From Dipetalonema caudispina (lineage: Eukaryota > Nematoda > Chromadorea > Rhabditida > Onchocercidae), in contig JABVXV010000245.1 in assembly GCA_013365325.1 (NCBI GenBank), positions 1 through 64,000 of the forward strand: 64,000 nucleotides of DNA, in the 5' to 3' direction. The position numbers and the translations under genes were made by a program. The notes beneath the pieces were generated by a model, which searched no databases, was not told the origin of the DNA, and saw nothing but the letters and a program-made list of their open reading frames with translations. Shown one piece after another: positions 48,982 through 62,708 of this stretch (its first letter is position 1; each line of letters starts with the position of its first letter).

Positions 48982-51900
48982 TCATAACGAATTTCTACAA
49001 TCAATTACGTTACTAATATCCGATGTATCGATAATATTATTAATATCCGATGTTTCTACATCAGAATCAGCGCCGTGTATAACCTGATCTTCTAATAATG
49101 TTTGGGTAGCAACTGTTGTCAACATTCGTTGTTCAGTACCATTATCCAACAACAATCTATGTGGTGCCGTTACGGTACTTTTACGTACTGAATAAGTTGG
49201 AATAGCACCACGACTATATATATTTGCAAGAGCATTACGAAGCTAAAAAAGAAAAAGGAAAAAAAGAGGACCTGGTAGAAATAAATATTCATATTCTTCA
49301 AACACTGTCAAGTTTTTCTTTTTTTTAAAAAAAAAAAACAGTCATGTAAATAGTTTTTATTCTTTTCTTTCGGGAAATTCCAAAAATTCATAGCAAACCT
49401 CTTAAAAATGATTAAGACCAAGCAATACTTTTGATACAGAATAACAGGGTAGCAAACCTCTTTAATCGAAATTACACCCATAAGCTTTCCTCGATTTGTG
49501 ATATAAGCATGATTAAGACCAAGCAATGAAAACAATGTATGCACCTGAAACAATAAATTTTATCATTATTATCTTCACAATACCAGTGATCCCAAAGTGA
49601 CGTTAACTATCGTTACAAATCATCCATGGCTAAAAGTTATAATTTTTATTGCATTGCTAAAAGTTAAAATTTCGTTAATTTCCTATCAAAATTAACAAAT
49701 ATTTTATTGTATTACTATAACAAGCAAGTTTTTACTGGTCAAAAAGTTACCAATAAATTACCATTAAGTGGAATATTTGATTATCCAATCTGAACAAAAA
49801 AGCGGAAACCTAAATGAATATCCATCGGCTTACTTACCCGATAGAGTGATGTACCGAGGACAAGTTGAAATGGTGCCGGATCGATGGCAATTTCATCCAA
49901 ATTAATAGGATGTTGCAAAATGTATGCTCGCTGGCGCACACTTAAATTTGTTCCCTACAAGTTGTAAATTTTACTGAATCATTAATTTATGTTATAGTAT
50001 ATTGCAACAAAAAAATATTAATAAATGGTGATTTTATAAATTGATAAAAATTGGAAATCTAATTTGTTTCTGATAGCATAATCACCTATTTTTACCACAA
50101 TAACTTTATCAGAATTCAAGTTATTTTTATTATTTTATTCTATTTTTTGATTTCCTCATACTAACTTCAAATTTGCTACTCACATTCAAGAATGACTAAA
50201 GCAGTAGTGTACATTTCAGTGATGATACGACTACATGCTGAAAGATACTTTAACTTAACTTCCTGATTCCTTAACCTCTTAGACGATTACTTCAATAATA
50301 TGTTCTAAATAAAATGAATCAATTGTTATTATCAGTCAATATGAGTTTTCGAGAATAACCAGGATACGAATTATTAGTTGATTCTCCTTCAGTTATCTCT
50401 ATTTTTTAAATCATTTCAAATTCATTTTTCATCTTACTTAAATTTCGAATTATTTCGCGAATTTATAATTAATTTAAATTAAAAAGAATGAATATATGAA
50501 AAAACTCACGTGGTGGTCAACTTCTACCTGACGTTGAAGTAACGGTGCTAGTGGACTATCTATAAAATGAAGTAAAATTCAAGTTTAAAATTTTTTAAAT
50601 AATATTTGATTTATTTTCTTTCAATTACTGGAAATGAGATGAAGGAAAAAATTAACAAAATGAACAAGAATTGCCATAGAAAACATTAGAATTATTTTTC
50701 ACTTCATCAACTTTTCAACTTCTAGGCCTTTTTTAGCATAAATTATATTTACCTCCACCACGATCTTCATGAAGCGGACTATTAGCAAGTAACGTATTAC
50801 CACTAATATTCCGGTCTGTTAGTAAATTATTAGTACTTAATCGGGAATTTCGTCGTATGTGATACAATAAATCAGAAGTAGTATTAATCCGCTTTCGATC
50901 AATCATTGAATCTGGGCCTAGTTTTTCGTACAATAAATAATTCAAATATTTCCGTGCTACTGAACCAAGTAAAATTTTTGTTCCTGAAGTTGGATAATAT
51001 TTCAAATTTTTTTTTCAGTTTAAAGAGCATATTTTAGTTAAAACAAATAATTAATACAATAAATACCACAGCAAAGCAAGTAATAGATTAAGTAAACAAA
51101 TAGTTATTTAATAACTAGAAATCACAATAACGGTTCTTCCATTTGCCGGGTTTTCAGTAGCACACTGAATTCAATAAACATAAGTTATATTAACGGTTCG
51201 CTCAAAAGATCACTGACCAGATTTTTACAATCATGATATAATTTTAGTGAAATCAGTGAAGGAAAAGAATAATGAGGTCAAGCTTATATAAAAATTATAC
51301 ATTGTTAAGATAATGAAAATCCATTAATGGGAACTTACTTGAATCAGTGATAAGCGGATAAGATCGCAAATGCGGTGTTGCTAGCAAAAGTTCTCTGAGT
51401 TCACCGTACGTAGTAGACTTTGTTATACACAGCACATCATGAATCATTACATTTTCAACTTTTAGCTTATGAACACTAAAAAGTAGAAATTAAAGCTAAG
51501 AAAAAGAAGAATTTCAACTTGAAATTGCAAAAAAAATCCAATATATGTCTAATTTATATCAATAACCTGATATCACCTAGCACTTTCAAAGTAAAGTAAT
51601 CTTTCCCTTCTCTTCTCCAAATATAATTTGATCCTTCAAATATTCCCGAAGAAATTCATCAATATAAGATTGTTAATGAATTATACCTTTATCATCTTTT
51701 CATCTTCTGATAATTTTGTAATGAAAGCTAAGGTCGAAGACAGCATTTTATAACTATAGTACTAATTCATGGCTCTTCCTAAAAACATTACCTGATTCGA
51801 GAAGGAGGTAAATCAGCTAAATGCGGCAAATTTTTGATTTCAATCATACTCTCATATATTGATGGCTGTAGAAAACTACTGATTGCATTACCAACCATCA

Positions 51901-54900
51901 GTGCGATCTGAAAAATGAAAATAAAATGAAGAAAAAATCATTGAAAATGAAAAAATCATTGAAAATTGAAATTTTCAATGATTTTCTAGCATGATCAATG
52001 AATAAATGGATAAGTTAGACGATTTTATTATTTTTTTCAAGATTCTAGAAATTTTTAGTACGATAATGACAAGTATATTATATCAGCTAAACAAGCAAAA
52101 AAACCGTAAGTTATTATTACTAACCGTAAGTTTTGAACTGCATCTAAAATTAGAAAATTAAGAAGGCATAAGACTAGATTAATAACTGGAAAAATTAATG
52201 TAAATTTTAAATTCAAAATACGAAATAGATAACAGACCAATACTGGTAGTAAAGGTGAAAGTTGACCCGTTGTTTCGCATACAATAACCGCAATTGAAAG
52301 TGAATGAGTCACCGATCCTGTATAAGCTGCTGCTCCTAAAATAAGCCAAATTCTAATTAATTTCAAGAAATTGTGAAAAAGTTTCATTATTTTCTTCTAA
52401 TTCTTCCCTGAATTCCGATGTATCTTATTTACCTGTTAAATCATTGGTAAGTGATAAAGATTACAATAAGTATACAATATTTCTTAATAGTATCACAATA
52501 TTACTTATTTAATATTCCAAATTAACTTTTTAGTAAAATAAAAATCGAAAAATTACAGAATAAACCAGTTTTTTCGTTAATATACGCCAGGAAAATTAAA
52601 CAAATAGTAAAAGAAAAAAATTCAGTAAAAAAGACATGAAAACATAAATGAATAAAAAAAATAGCCAAAGAGAAGAAAAAAATGTTAATTTATTTTGTTA
52701 TTGGAAGAGAAAAATGAAAAGAAAAACCAACCCACAACAGCATAAAGTCCAGGAAAGATTTGAGGACCGTCAGGACCTCGAAGTCCATGAGGATACAACA
52801 ATGCCATTATTTCACCAATTAAACGACCACCACATGCACCGATAACGAATGAAGGTACAAAAATACCAGCTGGCACTGCCAATGATACGCATATTGCAAC
52901 GAGGATAAACTGAATAGCTAAACAGCTCACAGCCATTCTATTGAGTTATCGTTCAAATTTTTGCCAACAATTATTTTAAATTTTTTAATATACACATTTC
53001 CACTAATATTTCTGTGCTAATTGAGATGCGAAAAGTTTTTTTACTTAAGAAAAATTTTTGATTTAAAAATTTCATTGAAAATTAGGATTAACGTTTGTTT
53101 CTTTCTTTCTTCTTTTTTCTTTCTTTTGAGAACAAAACTGGCAAAATTAAGATAAAATGACAAATGTTTGCTTTCACTCTAACGCTGAATCTGCATTATT
53201 TTATTTCTTCAAAGAAACTTCTAGGTAAAAATTAACTAAGCAATAAAAAAGGGAAAACATTTGGTGAAAAGATTTAAACCGTTATTTATTATTGCTGACT
53301 TACTTTTTTAAGTTCCGTAAAAAACTTTTTCATTGTTAAAAATCTTTTTTTTTTTTAAATTTAACCATAAGTTTATTCATTAAATGAAAATTAATGAAGA
53401 AAAAAAACTTACATAGACACAAAAATAAGTTGCCAAACTGTTTAAGGCATTAAATTCATGGTTTATTCCAATCCAACGTTCCAACCGTTCCTTAGAGCAA
53501 CCTTCTGCTGTTATATTTGATAACACAAATGTACAATTTGCAATGAAATCTGCTAATGTTTCACGAAATGTAAACTAAAAAGAAAGGAAAAATAAAATCG
53601 AACTAAATTAGTGTATGTTAAAACAAATAATAAAATGAAGAAAAATCCCTGTAAAAAACAGAAATGAATAAAGAAACAGTAAAGGAAAAAAAATTAAGCA
53701 CTATTCACACATAAAAATTAATTACTGTTAATACGTAAGTACTATTTATACACCAGAAATGCAAATTTTTGCTTTCTTGCTGTATATGCACTTCATTTCC
53801 TATTTATGCACTGACTGATACTTGATTTCATATATAGGTAATGAAGTTATTTGGAATAATGCTTTGAAAGAAATCGTCGTTTTTATCGAATTAAAGTAAT
53901 TTCTTATTTGTTTATTATAAAATGATAAAGCTAACTGATGTTTTATTATATGTACAGTGAAGTTGCTTGGAATAATGTTCTAAAACAGTCGTAGCTAATA
54001 ATCAATTATACTGATTAATTATGCTTACTTTTCCAGCGAAGTATCGTCCGGTACCATTCGGATATGTAAGTGTACCAACAATGGCTGCCATGAAGAGTGT
54101 GAAAAATAATGAACTACAAATAGCAAGAAATTTTAATTTTTTTGAAGTAAATTATTTAAAAAACGAAATAAAATAAATTTTTACAAACGAACATACTTTT
54201 TCCCAAAAACACGTAAATATAAACTATTGTTCTCCCTGAATACAGCAATTCGTCTGTGTATAAATACAAACAATGCACCGAACAAACCCGAAAATACTCT
54301 AAAAGGAAAAAGTAATGACGAAAATAAATTCAATAGTAAGAAGTTTGTTGAAAAGCGTGGAAGGAAAAATTAGTGAAAAAACTTTCGCTCAATGATACAA
54401 ACATACTGTCAACTTGATATCATCCAAAAATCGGTAAAAAGATGTCATAAAAGATAAACAACGCTTAATGATATCCAAATGAACGGATCATTTAGGTAAA
54501 AGATTAAAAATTCAAAATTAAAATCTTTCGCTGATCTTTAAAGTTTGATCGTTTGAAAAATCAATTTGAATAGTGAGAAAAACTTGAGATATAGATGAAT
54601 ACATACCCAATAAGAGCGAATATCGGTAATTCCTCGACAACAAATACCGAACTTGGGAAGTAAGTTTGATAATATGCTGTTATAGTACCTGCTGTAATAT
54701 AAACAGTGTAAAATTTTAGTTTGAATAGAGCAACTATTACAATATTGGAAATATTAGCTGAAATTTAAATAAATTTTGCAGGTAAGATCCAAATAGCTCA
54801 ATTTTGTTCACATAAAGTTTCACTGCCAATTGGTAAAGATAACTGGAATGAAACAATATTGAAAGGTTGTGCAATAGGAAAAAACATGAAATGTATCTCT

Positions 54901-57900
54901 TTGCAAAATATATTTTACGTATTCTTTCTAAAAAAAGTAAACGTGAAATGGGCTATAAAATTTTTCAAAATTTTTAAAATTCATTTACTGCACAGCAATA
55001 TTTTTAATATTTGAAAAGACAGAAAGTTGCGTAAAATCGAAACCAATTTCCGGTGGTATAATAGCAGCATTAGCGAAACGAAAAATAAGTGCGCTGCATG
55101 TTGTTGCAAAAAAGGCACGCCAATAATTTCGAACAGCGAAAAATCTTGATGTTGATTCGATACCATACAGTACTGCTGCAAAAATATTCTACCGCACGAC
55201 TTGATCAATTGAATGAAAGTTTTAGCAAATATCGAATTATTATCAATTTCTTGATATTTCTCATATAATGTAATATTATGTATGCTGCTTTTCAATTATA
55301 ATTTATTTAAATGTCAAGTTTAAATACAATTAATTTAGTTGAATTCTAGGTTTAACTGTGGTTTAGTTTAATTTTTAATTTACTTAGTTAATTTTGATAT
55401 TATTCCAGTAATTTCTTGTTTTTCTTCATCTTTTAAACATATTTATCTATTGCTGATAAACGAAAGTAAAAAAGAAATATACCACCAGCGGGTGCTGAAA
55501 ATGTGCAGGCGATACCAACTGCACATCCCGATGAAAGCATTTGCATTTCACGACCTTCGCTTGAGAAAAACGCTTGATATCGGCATGCGGAAGTAATTCT
55601 GGTTAAAAGTGACGCCACAATTGCTCCTATGTGTACGAATGGTCCCTGGAAGAATTTAAGTTTTCCGGATTGAAAGGGAAAAAGGATTATAGGAGGAAGA
55701 AATAATAAGCAAGGAAAATAAGGATATATAAATAACTAATAAATAATTATTAAAAAGTAATGAATGATAGATAAAGAAATGATAAATAAGAAAGTAAAGA
55801 GAAGAGAACGATTGCTGAATTTCATAGCTATGTTCATTTCGAAATTTTCGAATTTCCTTATCTTAAATTAAATGATGAAAAAAATATGTAGAAGCATGTA
55901 AGGCTCGAACCTCTTTACCGACCGGAAGCCCACTACCAAGAGCAAATGTCAAACCAAAGATTTTTCCGATCATTGTTTGTAGCGACAAATAATTTTTCAT
56001 TTTAAAACCACACATTATAACTTTTAATTCTGGAATACCTGATCCTAAAAAAAGAAAGAATTGTCAAAAATTTTTGCAAAAACAAGTCACTTAAAAAAGT
56101 TTCAAAATCATATGCTTCCAAGGAGTGTAATTATAAGTAATTACTTACCAACAGCTTGCTTTGCAAAACATTGACAGAATAAAGCGGATGCACCGGTCAG
56201 TATCGTAATGTAAGCTGTCCATGAGATTAGTGCTATGTAATAATGATAATTTCTTATGGTATATTCATACAGTATCACACGGTCTAGAATGATGTTTATT
56301 TCATTTCATTGTAACAACATTGCCGTAATTCTGACAGTATGTATTAAGTGATCCTCACTGTATACATTTTGAATTATAGTAAGTATATTTCTTTCAAACT
56401 TTGTGATTATATGGCTGAATTCCTTTCTTTTCTTTTAAATGGAAAGTTTAATTTATTACTCTACAATAAGTATCTGACGATAAATATACTAAATAACATT
56501 CAGATTTGATTAATTCATATTCCTGTGCATTATTAGTAACCAACTGAGTAATTAGCGGTGAATTAACAAAATCCACATAAAATTTTCCTGTGATATGCAA
56601 CGATTATCAAAATTATCGCATTTCTTTTTTCTCGAAGAAATCAATTCTTTAATCTTTCATTTTCGGAAATTTCTTTTTTGCCTCACTTTCATCAAATATC
56701 AACTTTCGTCCTTGTTTGAAGAAAATATTATAACTTCAATTTCTTTCTCCAGATCTGTTTGTTCAACCATATATTTTGGTTTACTAGATATGTTTGTCTT
56801 CCCTTCACTGTTCACAAATTTCAATTTAACAAACTATTGTCGTATTTCTAAATTTAAATTTAAAGCAATAAATTAATCAATGAATCAGTTACTCAACATG
56901 AATGCTCCATTATTATGTATCTGTATCGTTTCATTCACAATGAAAAGAAAAAATGGTTGAATTCCAGTTCCATTGATAATTAAATTAAATGAATTAACTA
57001 ACTAACATTCCTGCAGATATTCAATACTTATATCCATTGCAATTGAAAGAGCTGCTGTAACAATACCAAGCACAGCAGATAAAAACCAATCTTCTACGAA
57101 GAAATGCACAACATTTCGTAATTGTCCTTAATTTTCAAAATTACTTCAATAAATAGGTAAATTGTTATAAACATTATTCAGTTCAGTCATCGTAATTGCA
57201 AATTAGATTAAATATAAGAAAAAGCTTTAAACATATGTTTTATCATATAATACTCTCTAACAGTTACTCCATTCTATCACAATCATATATTTCACCTTAC
57301 CTTTCCGGCTTACTTAAATCATCACTCATCAAATTATTCCTCTCATTCTTCGATAATATTCATTAGTATTTAATATGAGTAAAGTTTGATTTTCAACTAA
57401 TCGGGTATATATGCTAGTGGATAATGGTTGGAATCTTACTGCATGCAGTTTATTAGTGGAATTTTAATGAGGAAAACCCTTTTTTCTTTCCCTTCACTCT
57501 CTTTCACATTATTCAGTTTATAATAGAATCTTACCAATGGATGAAATAAAATTTAAAACTTTCTGATCAAATATTATTTGAAAAATTAGTAAAAAAGGTA
57601 TTAAATACTATCCGTGACATTATAATAATATATTACCAACTAATATTTGAATTCGATATTCGTTGAATTATTAAATAAATTTATTCCCCGTTTTTTTTTC
57701 GTTTTTCAATTTTATTGGTTTTAAATTTTTCGTTGAAAGCTTTTTCAGTTTCGTATTTTAGTTTTATTTTTTTGCTTGAATAATTTTATTATTTGAATGC
57801 AGAAAGGTGAACAAACGAATGAATAAAATATACAATGAAAGTAAACTTTTCCCTATAATATTCTTCCATCTATCTTTTTTTAATGCCACATTGATTTCAT

Positions 57901-58255
57901 TAACTTTTAGTTTTTAAGTTTACTCCAAATATTACTATTTTTAGAAGGCGGTGAATTGAAGATAGGCAAAATTTCAAAGTTGAAGGTTAGGTAAAGATGA
58001 AACGGTTAGTTGAGGACGCCAAGGTGATCAATGACTGCAAAATGACGATGATACGTCGAATAAAACTAACGCCGAAAAAATGCTCGGGAAGTTTCAGTTC
58101 GTTGATGCACGGCATGATGGAATTCAAGATCAACCGGATAACCATCGAGTAGTGCTTCTTCAGATTCTCCGTTTTCTTCTTCGACGTCTTCATGGTTTCT
58201 ATTTTCTTCCACATCTTCTTTTTTCTCGTTGATCAGCACCGATCTTGTAGAAATT
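48982..58255 (-). CDS. CLC family voltage-gated chloride channel (ClC-1/2-like; 5' exon not found)
   Basis: Nineteen phase-consistent exons give 841 residues: 58255-58071, 57126-57007, 56232-56149, 56044-55911, 55645-55483, 55175-55044, 54688-54607, 54298-54197, 54113-54029, 53574-53413, 52909-52732, 52335-52238, 51907-51792, 51475-51339, 50983-50753, 50559-50510, 49954-49838, 49544-49458 and 49242-48982. It is a dimeric two-pore chloride channel of the plasma membrane, in the same group as the nematode clh genes. Pore motifs are present: GSGIPE, GLPVGKEGPFVH (with the gating Glu) and [13 protein letters not shown]. The residue matching the proton glutamate of exchangers is Ser ([15 protein letters not shown]), so it should be a channel. 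Two cytosolic CBS domains follow; the second holds [16 protein letters not shown] and [13 protein letters not shown]. The first exon found is acidic and has no ATG, so at least one exon lies upstream. Confidence 0.96.
49391..49426. repeat. partial duplicate of a CLC exon inside the adjoining intron
   Basis: On the plus strand this segment repeats TAGCAAACCTCTT (also at 49450-49462) and ATGATTAAGACCAAGCAAT (also at 49509-49527). The two parts are adjacent here but about 46 nt apart in the exon 49458-49544. It therefore looks like a copy of the exon's 3' half and donor site with the middle deleted. Confidence 0.8.
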
Positions 58256-59693
58256 CTAAATTATTTGACTTTCTTTCATTTTTTAGAAAATAAATTTTAT
58301 CGAATGATATATTATAATGTTTCATGTGATAAATAGATTAAAAAAAGGTTAAGTGAATAAATTTTAAATGAATAAAGAAACAGCTATCCTTATTTAATCG
58401 TTGGCAATAATTTAAAAATGAAAGAATTAAATAGAAATTTGATACTTAATTTTTCCTTTTTCATATAATGACAAATTATTGGCATAGAGAGAGAAAAAAA
58501 ATATATTAGAGAGAGAAAAAAACAGGGAGTAAGAGAGAGAGGGATAGGCAAATTTAGAAATCGCTCATTTTCACTGAATATGAAATATTAAAAAAATATT
58601 ATTGCCTTGGATTGATAGGTGGCATTTGATCGGAATGTGGAGTAAACAGCGTCATCACATCTGATTTGATTTGTCGCTGTAATCCGGCAATTACGGTTAC
58701 TGTTAATATCGATGAAATATTGAAAGAAAACACGAAAACCTTCTGGGTGTTTTTTATGAAAATATTTCATTAAGAATTATGGTAAGACGGGTTTGCTAAT
58801 TATGAAGTTCAAAAAAAAAAAAAAAAAGAAAAAAGCCAAACCAAATGAGCGAGACGAGTTTGGAAATTTTGAAGTGAAAAAAGAAAAGCTAATTTCATAT
58901 ATGAGAAATTGTACGTCATTAAAATGTTTGTATGATTGCATTCTTAGTAAATCCCTTCCATTTTAAGATATTACTCCTTAAAAATTTTAAGTAAAAATTA
59001 TAATTTAAAATTTCGAGAAGTTAGAGTAAATGAGGTATTATGAACTCAATTTTTGAGTTATGATAAAATGAATTGTATAATTGTAAAATAACATAAGAAA
59101 GAAAAAAAAAAAGAAAACTAAGCCCTTGCATTAGTAATGTCATGGAATATGTAAAATATTCTTGTATACATGTTTCTATAATACATTCGATTTTAGAATG
59201 TTACTCATGAAAAACAAAATAAATTGAAATTTTGAATTCAGAAAAAAGGAAAAAATAACTAAAAATCATATTAAATTTAGTTTTTGCAAATAATTCGCAG
59301 TATAAAATTTAATGGAATTTTAATATTTCATTTATATTACGCATTACTATAAATGATAAATTTTCATGATATTTTTATTGACACTTAAAAAAGAAAAAAA
59401 TTTTTTCGGTTGCTGATAAAACATTGTTCGTTGTTTATAAATATTAATTGGTAATTTGCTTGAACGAGCTGATTGGAAGAGAATATCGACAGATGGGAGG
59501 AAATGGGAGGGTAAAGGTTAGAACATAGGAAGTGATTATCATTGGAATTGAAGAAGTCGGAAGTTACGCGTAACTATGATGAAAAAGATGTGGGGGAGGG
59601 GAATGAGTGGGCGGATGGAATTTTTAAAGAGGAAAAAGTAAACGGAAGAGGTGTTTGTAAGTGGTGTCTGTCTGTGTGTGTGTGTGTGTGTTT

Positions 59694-59725
<32 letters not shown>

Positions 59726-62708
59726 GATAAAAAAAGGCAATCGATGTCAACAATGATAATGAGAGAATTTCATTTTACTTCTCAACAAATGAATAGCTGT
59801 AATAATTCGAAAAACAACTGGGATGGTATACCATTGTCATGCAGTTCAACTTCTTCACCTTCTTACCATTCAGATGTAAATTTCGAATTAGGGTTTGCCA
59901 TTTCAAGTTTTTCATTTTAAATCTGTCATTTTACATATATACATACATAAAAACTACTGATTATATTTTGTCAGGTAACAAGACTTCAGGAATTAAATTA
60001 ACCCATGACTGAATTGAATGCTTAATTTATGGATAGACAATAAGGACAGGGTTTTTTCCTTCCTCTAAAAAAATCTTAATAATAGTTTTATCGGATAAGT
60101 TTATTTTTCATTTCTAACTTATTGTAAGAAATATTTCTTGTATCCAGTTAAAACATGCAATCTTTTCCGTTAATTTATTTAATTCTATGACTTGCCTTTA
60201 ACTAAAGACTGTAACGTCTTAATAAACCTAATAAATAAATATGAGTAATTAATTAATTCTTTAGTTATCAAGAAAAAATTTCATATATATATATATGTGT
60301 GTTTTTTTTTGAACGAAAAAAAGGGCAAATAATTTTAATAGACTTTTCCCCTTTTTCATCAAAAATGTCAACACAATATGGAATCAATTGAAAGACGAAA
60401 TAGAATAAATGCTTCGAAAATATAAAGATACAATTTATAGGTTATCACAAGTATTAATTGGGAAAGAATATATGAATTTTTTTAATTTTTTTTTAAATTT
60501 TATTCTTTTTAATGCCAATGAAAAGAATATTTTTGACGGGGGAGAGAAAGAGAAAAAGCTAGAATTAATAAAGCATAAATTTCATATTTCGAGTTGTAAA
60601 GGAGCAAAAATGTCCTACGGAAGAATTTTTCTAATATCTAAGTGATTTCTAAACAAAACTTTAATTTTAACATTCAAGATCCATTTCACGAAAATGTTGT
60701 AAATAATTACGATGTTTATTAGCAAAGTAAAATAAAAGCGAAAGCAAGGATTACTCGCTTTCGTTTTTCTTCAATCTATTGAAGTAATGTAAAATATACA
60801 AATGAATTTCTTTCTTTTTCTTTGTGTATTTCTCATTGAAAAAATGTTATTTTGTTTTCTACTTCTTGTTAAAAATAAATATATGTAACGAAATGAATGG
60901 ATTTTCGTGTCATTTTAAAATTTTCAAAAAAAAAAAAGATATAGTGGTCACCCACATTGAAATGATTTTGATGCGCTGAACATTATCAAAGCAAAAGGAA
61001 AAAAATTCGAAAATTCTTCTTTTTTAGGCTACGATGAAGAGATAATGGTGAAATTTAAAAATTATAATTTCATTTCAACCATTAGGAATTATTACGGTTA
61101 CGTATTGCACCATAATTCCAATGGAAGTTGTAATTGTACGCAATCGATGAATAACTCGCCTTTCGAATAAAATGTTCACAAATGCCAATAAGCCCTTGTA
61201 GAAGATTTGTATCTTTCTTTTCCTTTCTTTGTTTATTTTCTCTCTCTCTCGAATTTCGAATGTAGCAAATTTCATAATTATTTGGGAAATAAAATGTCAT
61301 TTGCTACTATTTTTTTTCGGTTATGTCAAACTGCCCTATTAAGAAGAATGTGTGTGAAAAACTGAAACTAATTATTAAATGGCGTTTGCTATTAAATTAT
61401 TGAGCAATAGTATTATGGTTATTCATCATCTCTTACTTGCACGGTATTGCTAGGATCAATTAAATTTTATGATTTACGACAATTTCATTTAGCAAAAGGC
61501 TAATGTTAAGTTGTACTTCACATCGATCACCATTGCACTGTTTCATTAAAATAGATTTCTCCTTTTTTGGGAGAACGGGTTTTTATGAACAACCTAAAAA
61601 CTCGTCATCCAGTAATTGATCAACGATGAAATTTCTCCAGTTTTCCATTTTTGAGCAGCATAACAAACAACGGTTGATCGAAAGTCATTGGAACGGGTTA
61701 ATAAAAAACATTGGTCAACTCAACATTGAAATTTCGATTCTTAATTTGAAATTTCCGATACAGTTTTGCAAAAAAAATCATCTGCTAACCGACCGAATAA
61801 TCAACCATCACAACTAATTAATCACCCAGTAAAACCCTGACATTAGCTTACTTCTGGAGCTTGTTTTTAAGTCCCTACAAGCCAAACATCAGTGCTAATC
61901 ATGATTATTCTAAACCAATAACAGATTTTAGTCTATATGAGAAACTATTCTCGCAAAGAATGTTGTTACGATCATTTTTTGTTTTAAATGAAACATCCAC
62001 GATCAACGAAAACTCGAATAATAAAATCTAGAAAAAGCTTTCATATCCATGAATGTCCTTGAACATCCCACTCTTCCAAAACTTGAAAAAAGTTCTTCAC
62101 TTACCAATAATTTACGAATAGCTCACTGTTGATCTTTGTTCACGGTATTAAATAAAACAAAAAGAACGCGACATAAATTTTATTTATGACAGAAAAAAAA
62201 AATGGACGACAAAACGATCAGAACAATAATCTACAAACGAAAGAACTGGCAAAATGCACAGTTTGCTCTCAAGAAACTCGGAAAATATGTAGGGATGCAT
62301 TTATTTATTTATAGGTTAGTCGAAAACTAAGCCCGCATCCCAAACACTTTTCGCTCTTATGAAATCATAGGAACAAAATTTATAGAAGCACACAGTGATG
62401 GGTAAAAAGTATCCCTAAACAAGAAATAATCATAAGTCATTTTCATTTCTTTTTAAATATATATTTGTAACCATACTTACGCAAAGAAAAGAAAAAAATT
62501 GAAAAAAAATTTCTGAAGTGAAAGGATACAAGATGGCCAAACTTTGATCATATGGGTTTTCGGAAAAAATACCACAAATACTGTGCTTTATATAAGCAAA
62601 ATAATGACATAAATTTTACACAAAAGCATGATATATTTTTAGAAAACTATTAATAACTTGAAACATGATTCTTTTCAAAATTAAATTTTTGATTCCACAC
62701 CAGCTTTG
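58256..62708. other. gene-poor AT-rich stretch upstream of the CLC gene
   Basis: 4.45 kb between the TPR-like gene 3' end and the first CLC exon found, both on the minus strand. It should contain the CLC promoter and its missing first coding exon. It has a (TG)n microsatellite at 59669-59726 and a GA-rich patch at 58485-58545. The block 58599-58699 (-) is open between an acceptor and a stop, but I could not tie it to a gene. Confidence 0.45.
59669..59726. repeat. (TG)n microsatellite
   Basis: A near-perfect TG dinucleotide run of about 58 nt broken by a few extra T. It makes Cys-Val repeats in two overlapping plus-strand ORFs, which are artefacts of the repeat. Confidence 0.95.

Noticed and set aside
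55900..55920. GGCTCGAACCTC resembling a tRNA B box
   Set aside because: It lies over a CLC exon donor, and no cloverleaf could be folded around it.
57987..58214. 75-codon minus-strand ORF starting [14 protein letters not shown]
   Set aside because: It overlaps the CLC N-terminal exon in a different frame. The acidic frame joins in phase to the next CLC exon; this one does not.
58599..58699. Exon-like minus-strand block ending in a stop (MTLFTPHSDQMPP region)
   Set aside because: All of one plus and two minus frames are open here, and no preceding exon could be linked. Too ambiguous to call.
59542..59920. Plus-strand ORFs with Cys-Val repeats
   Set aside because: The repeats come from the TG microsatellite; no splice or domain support.
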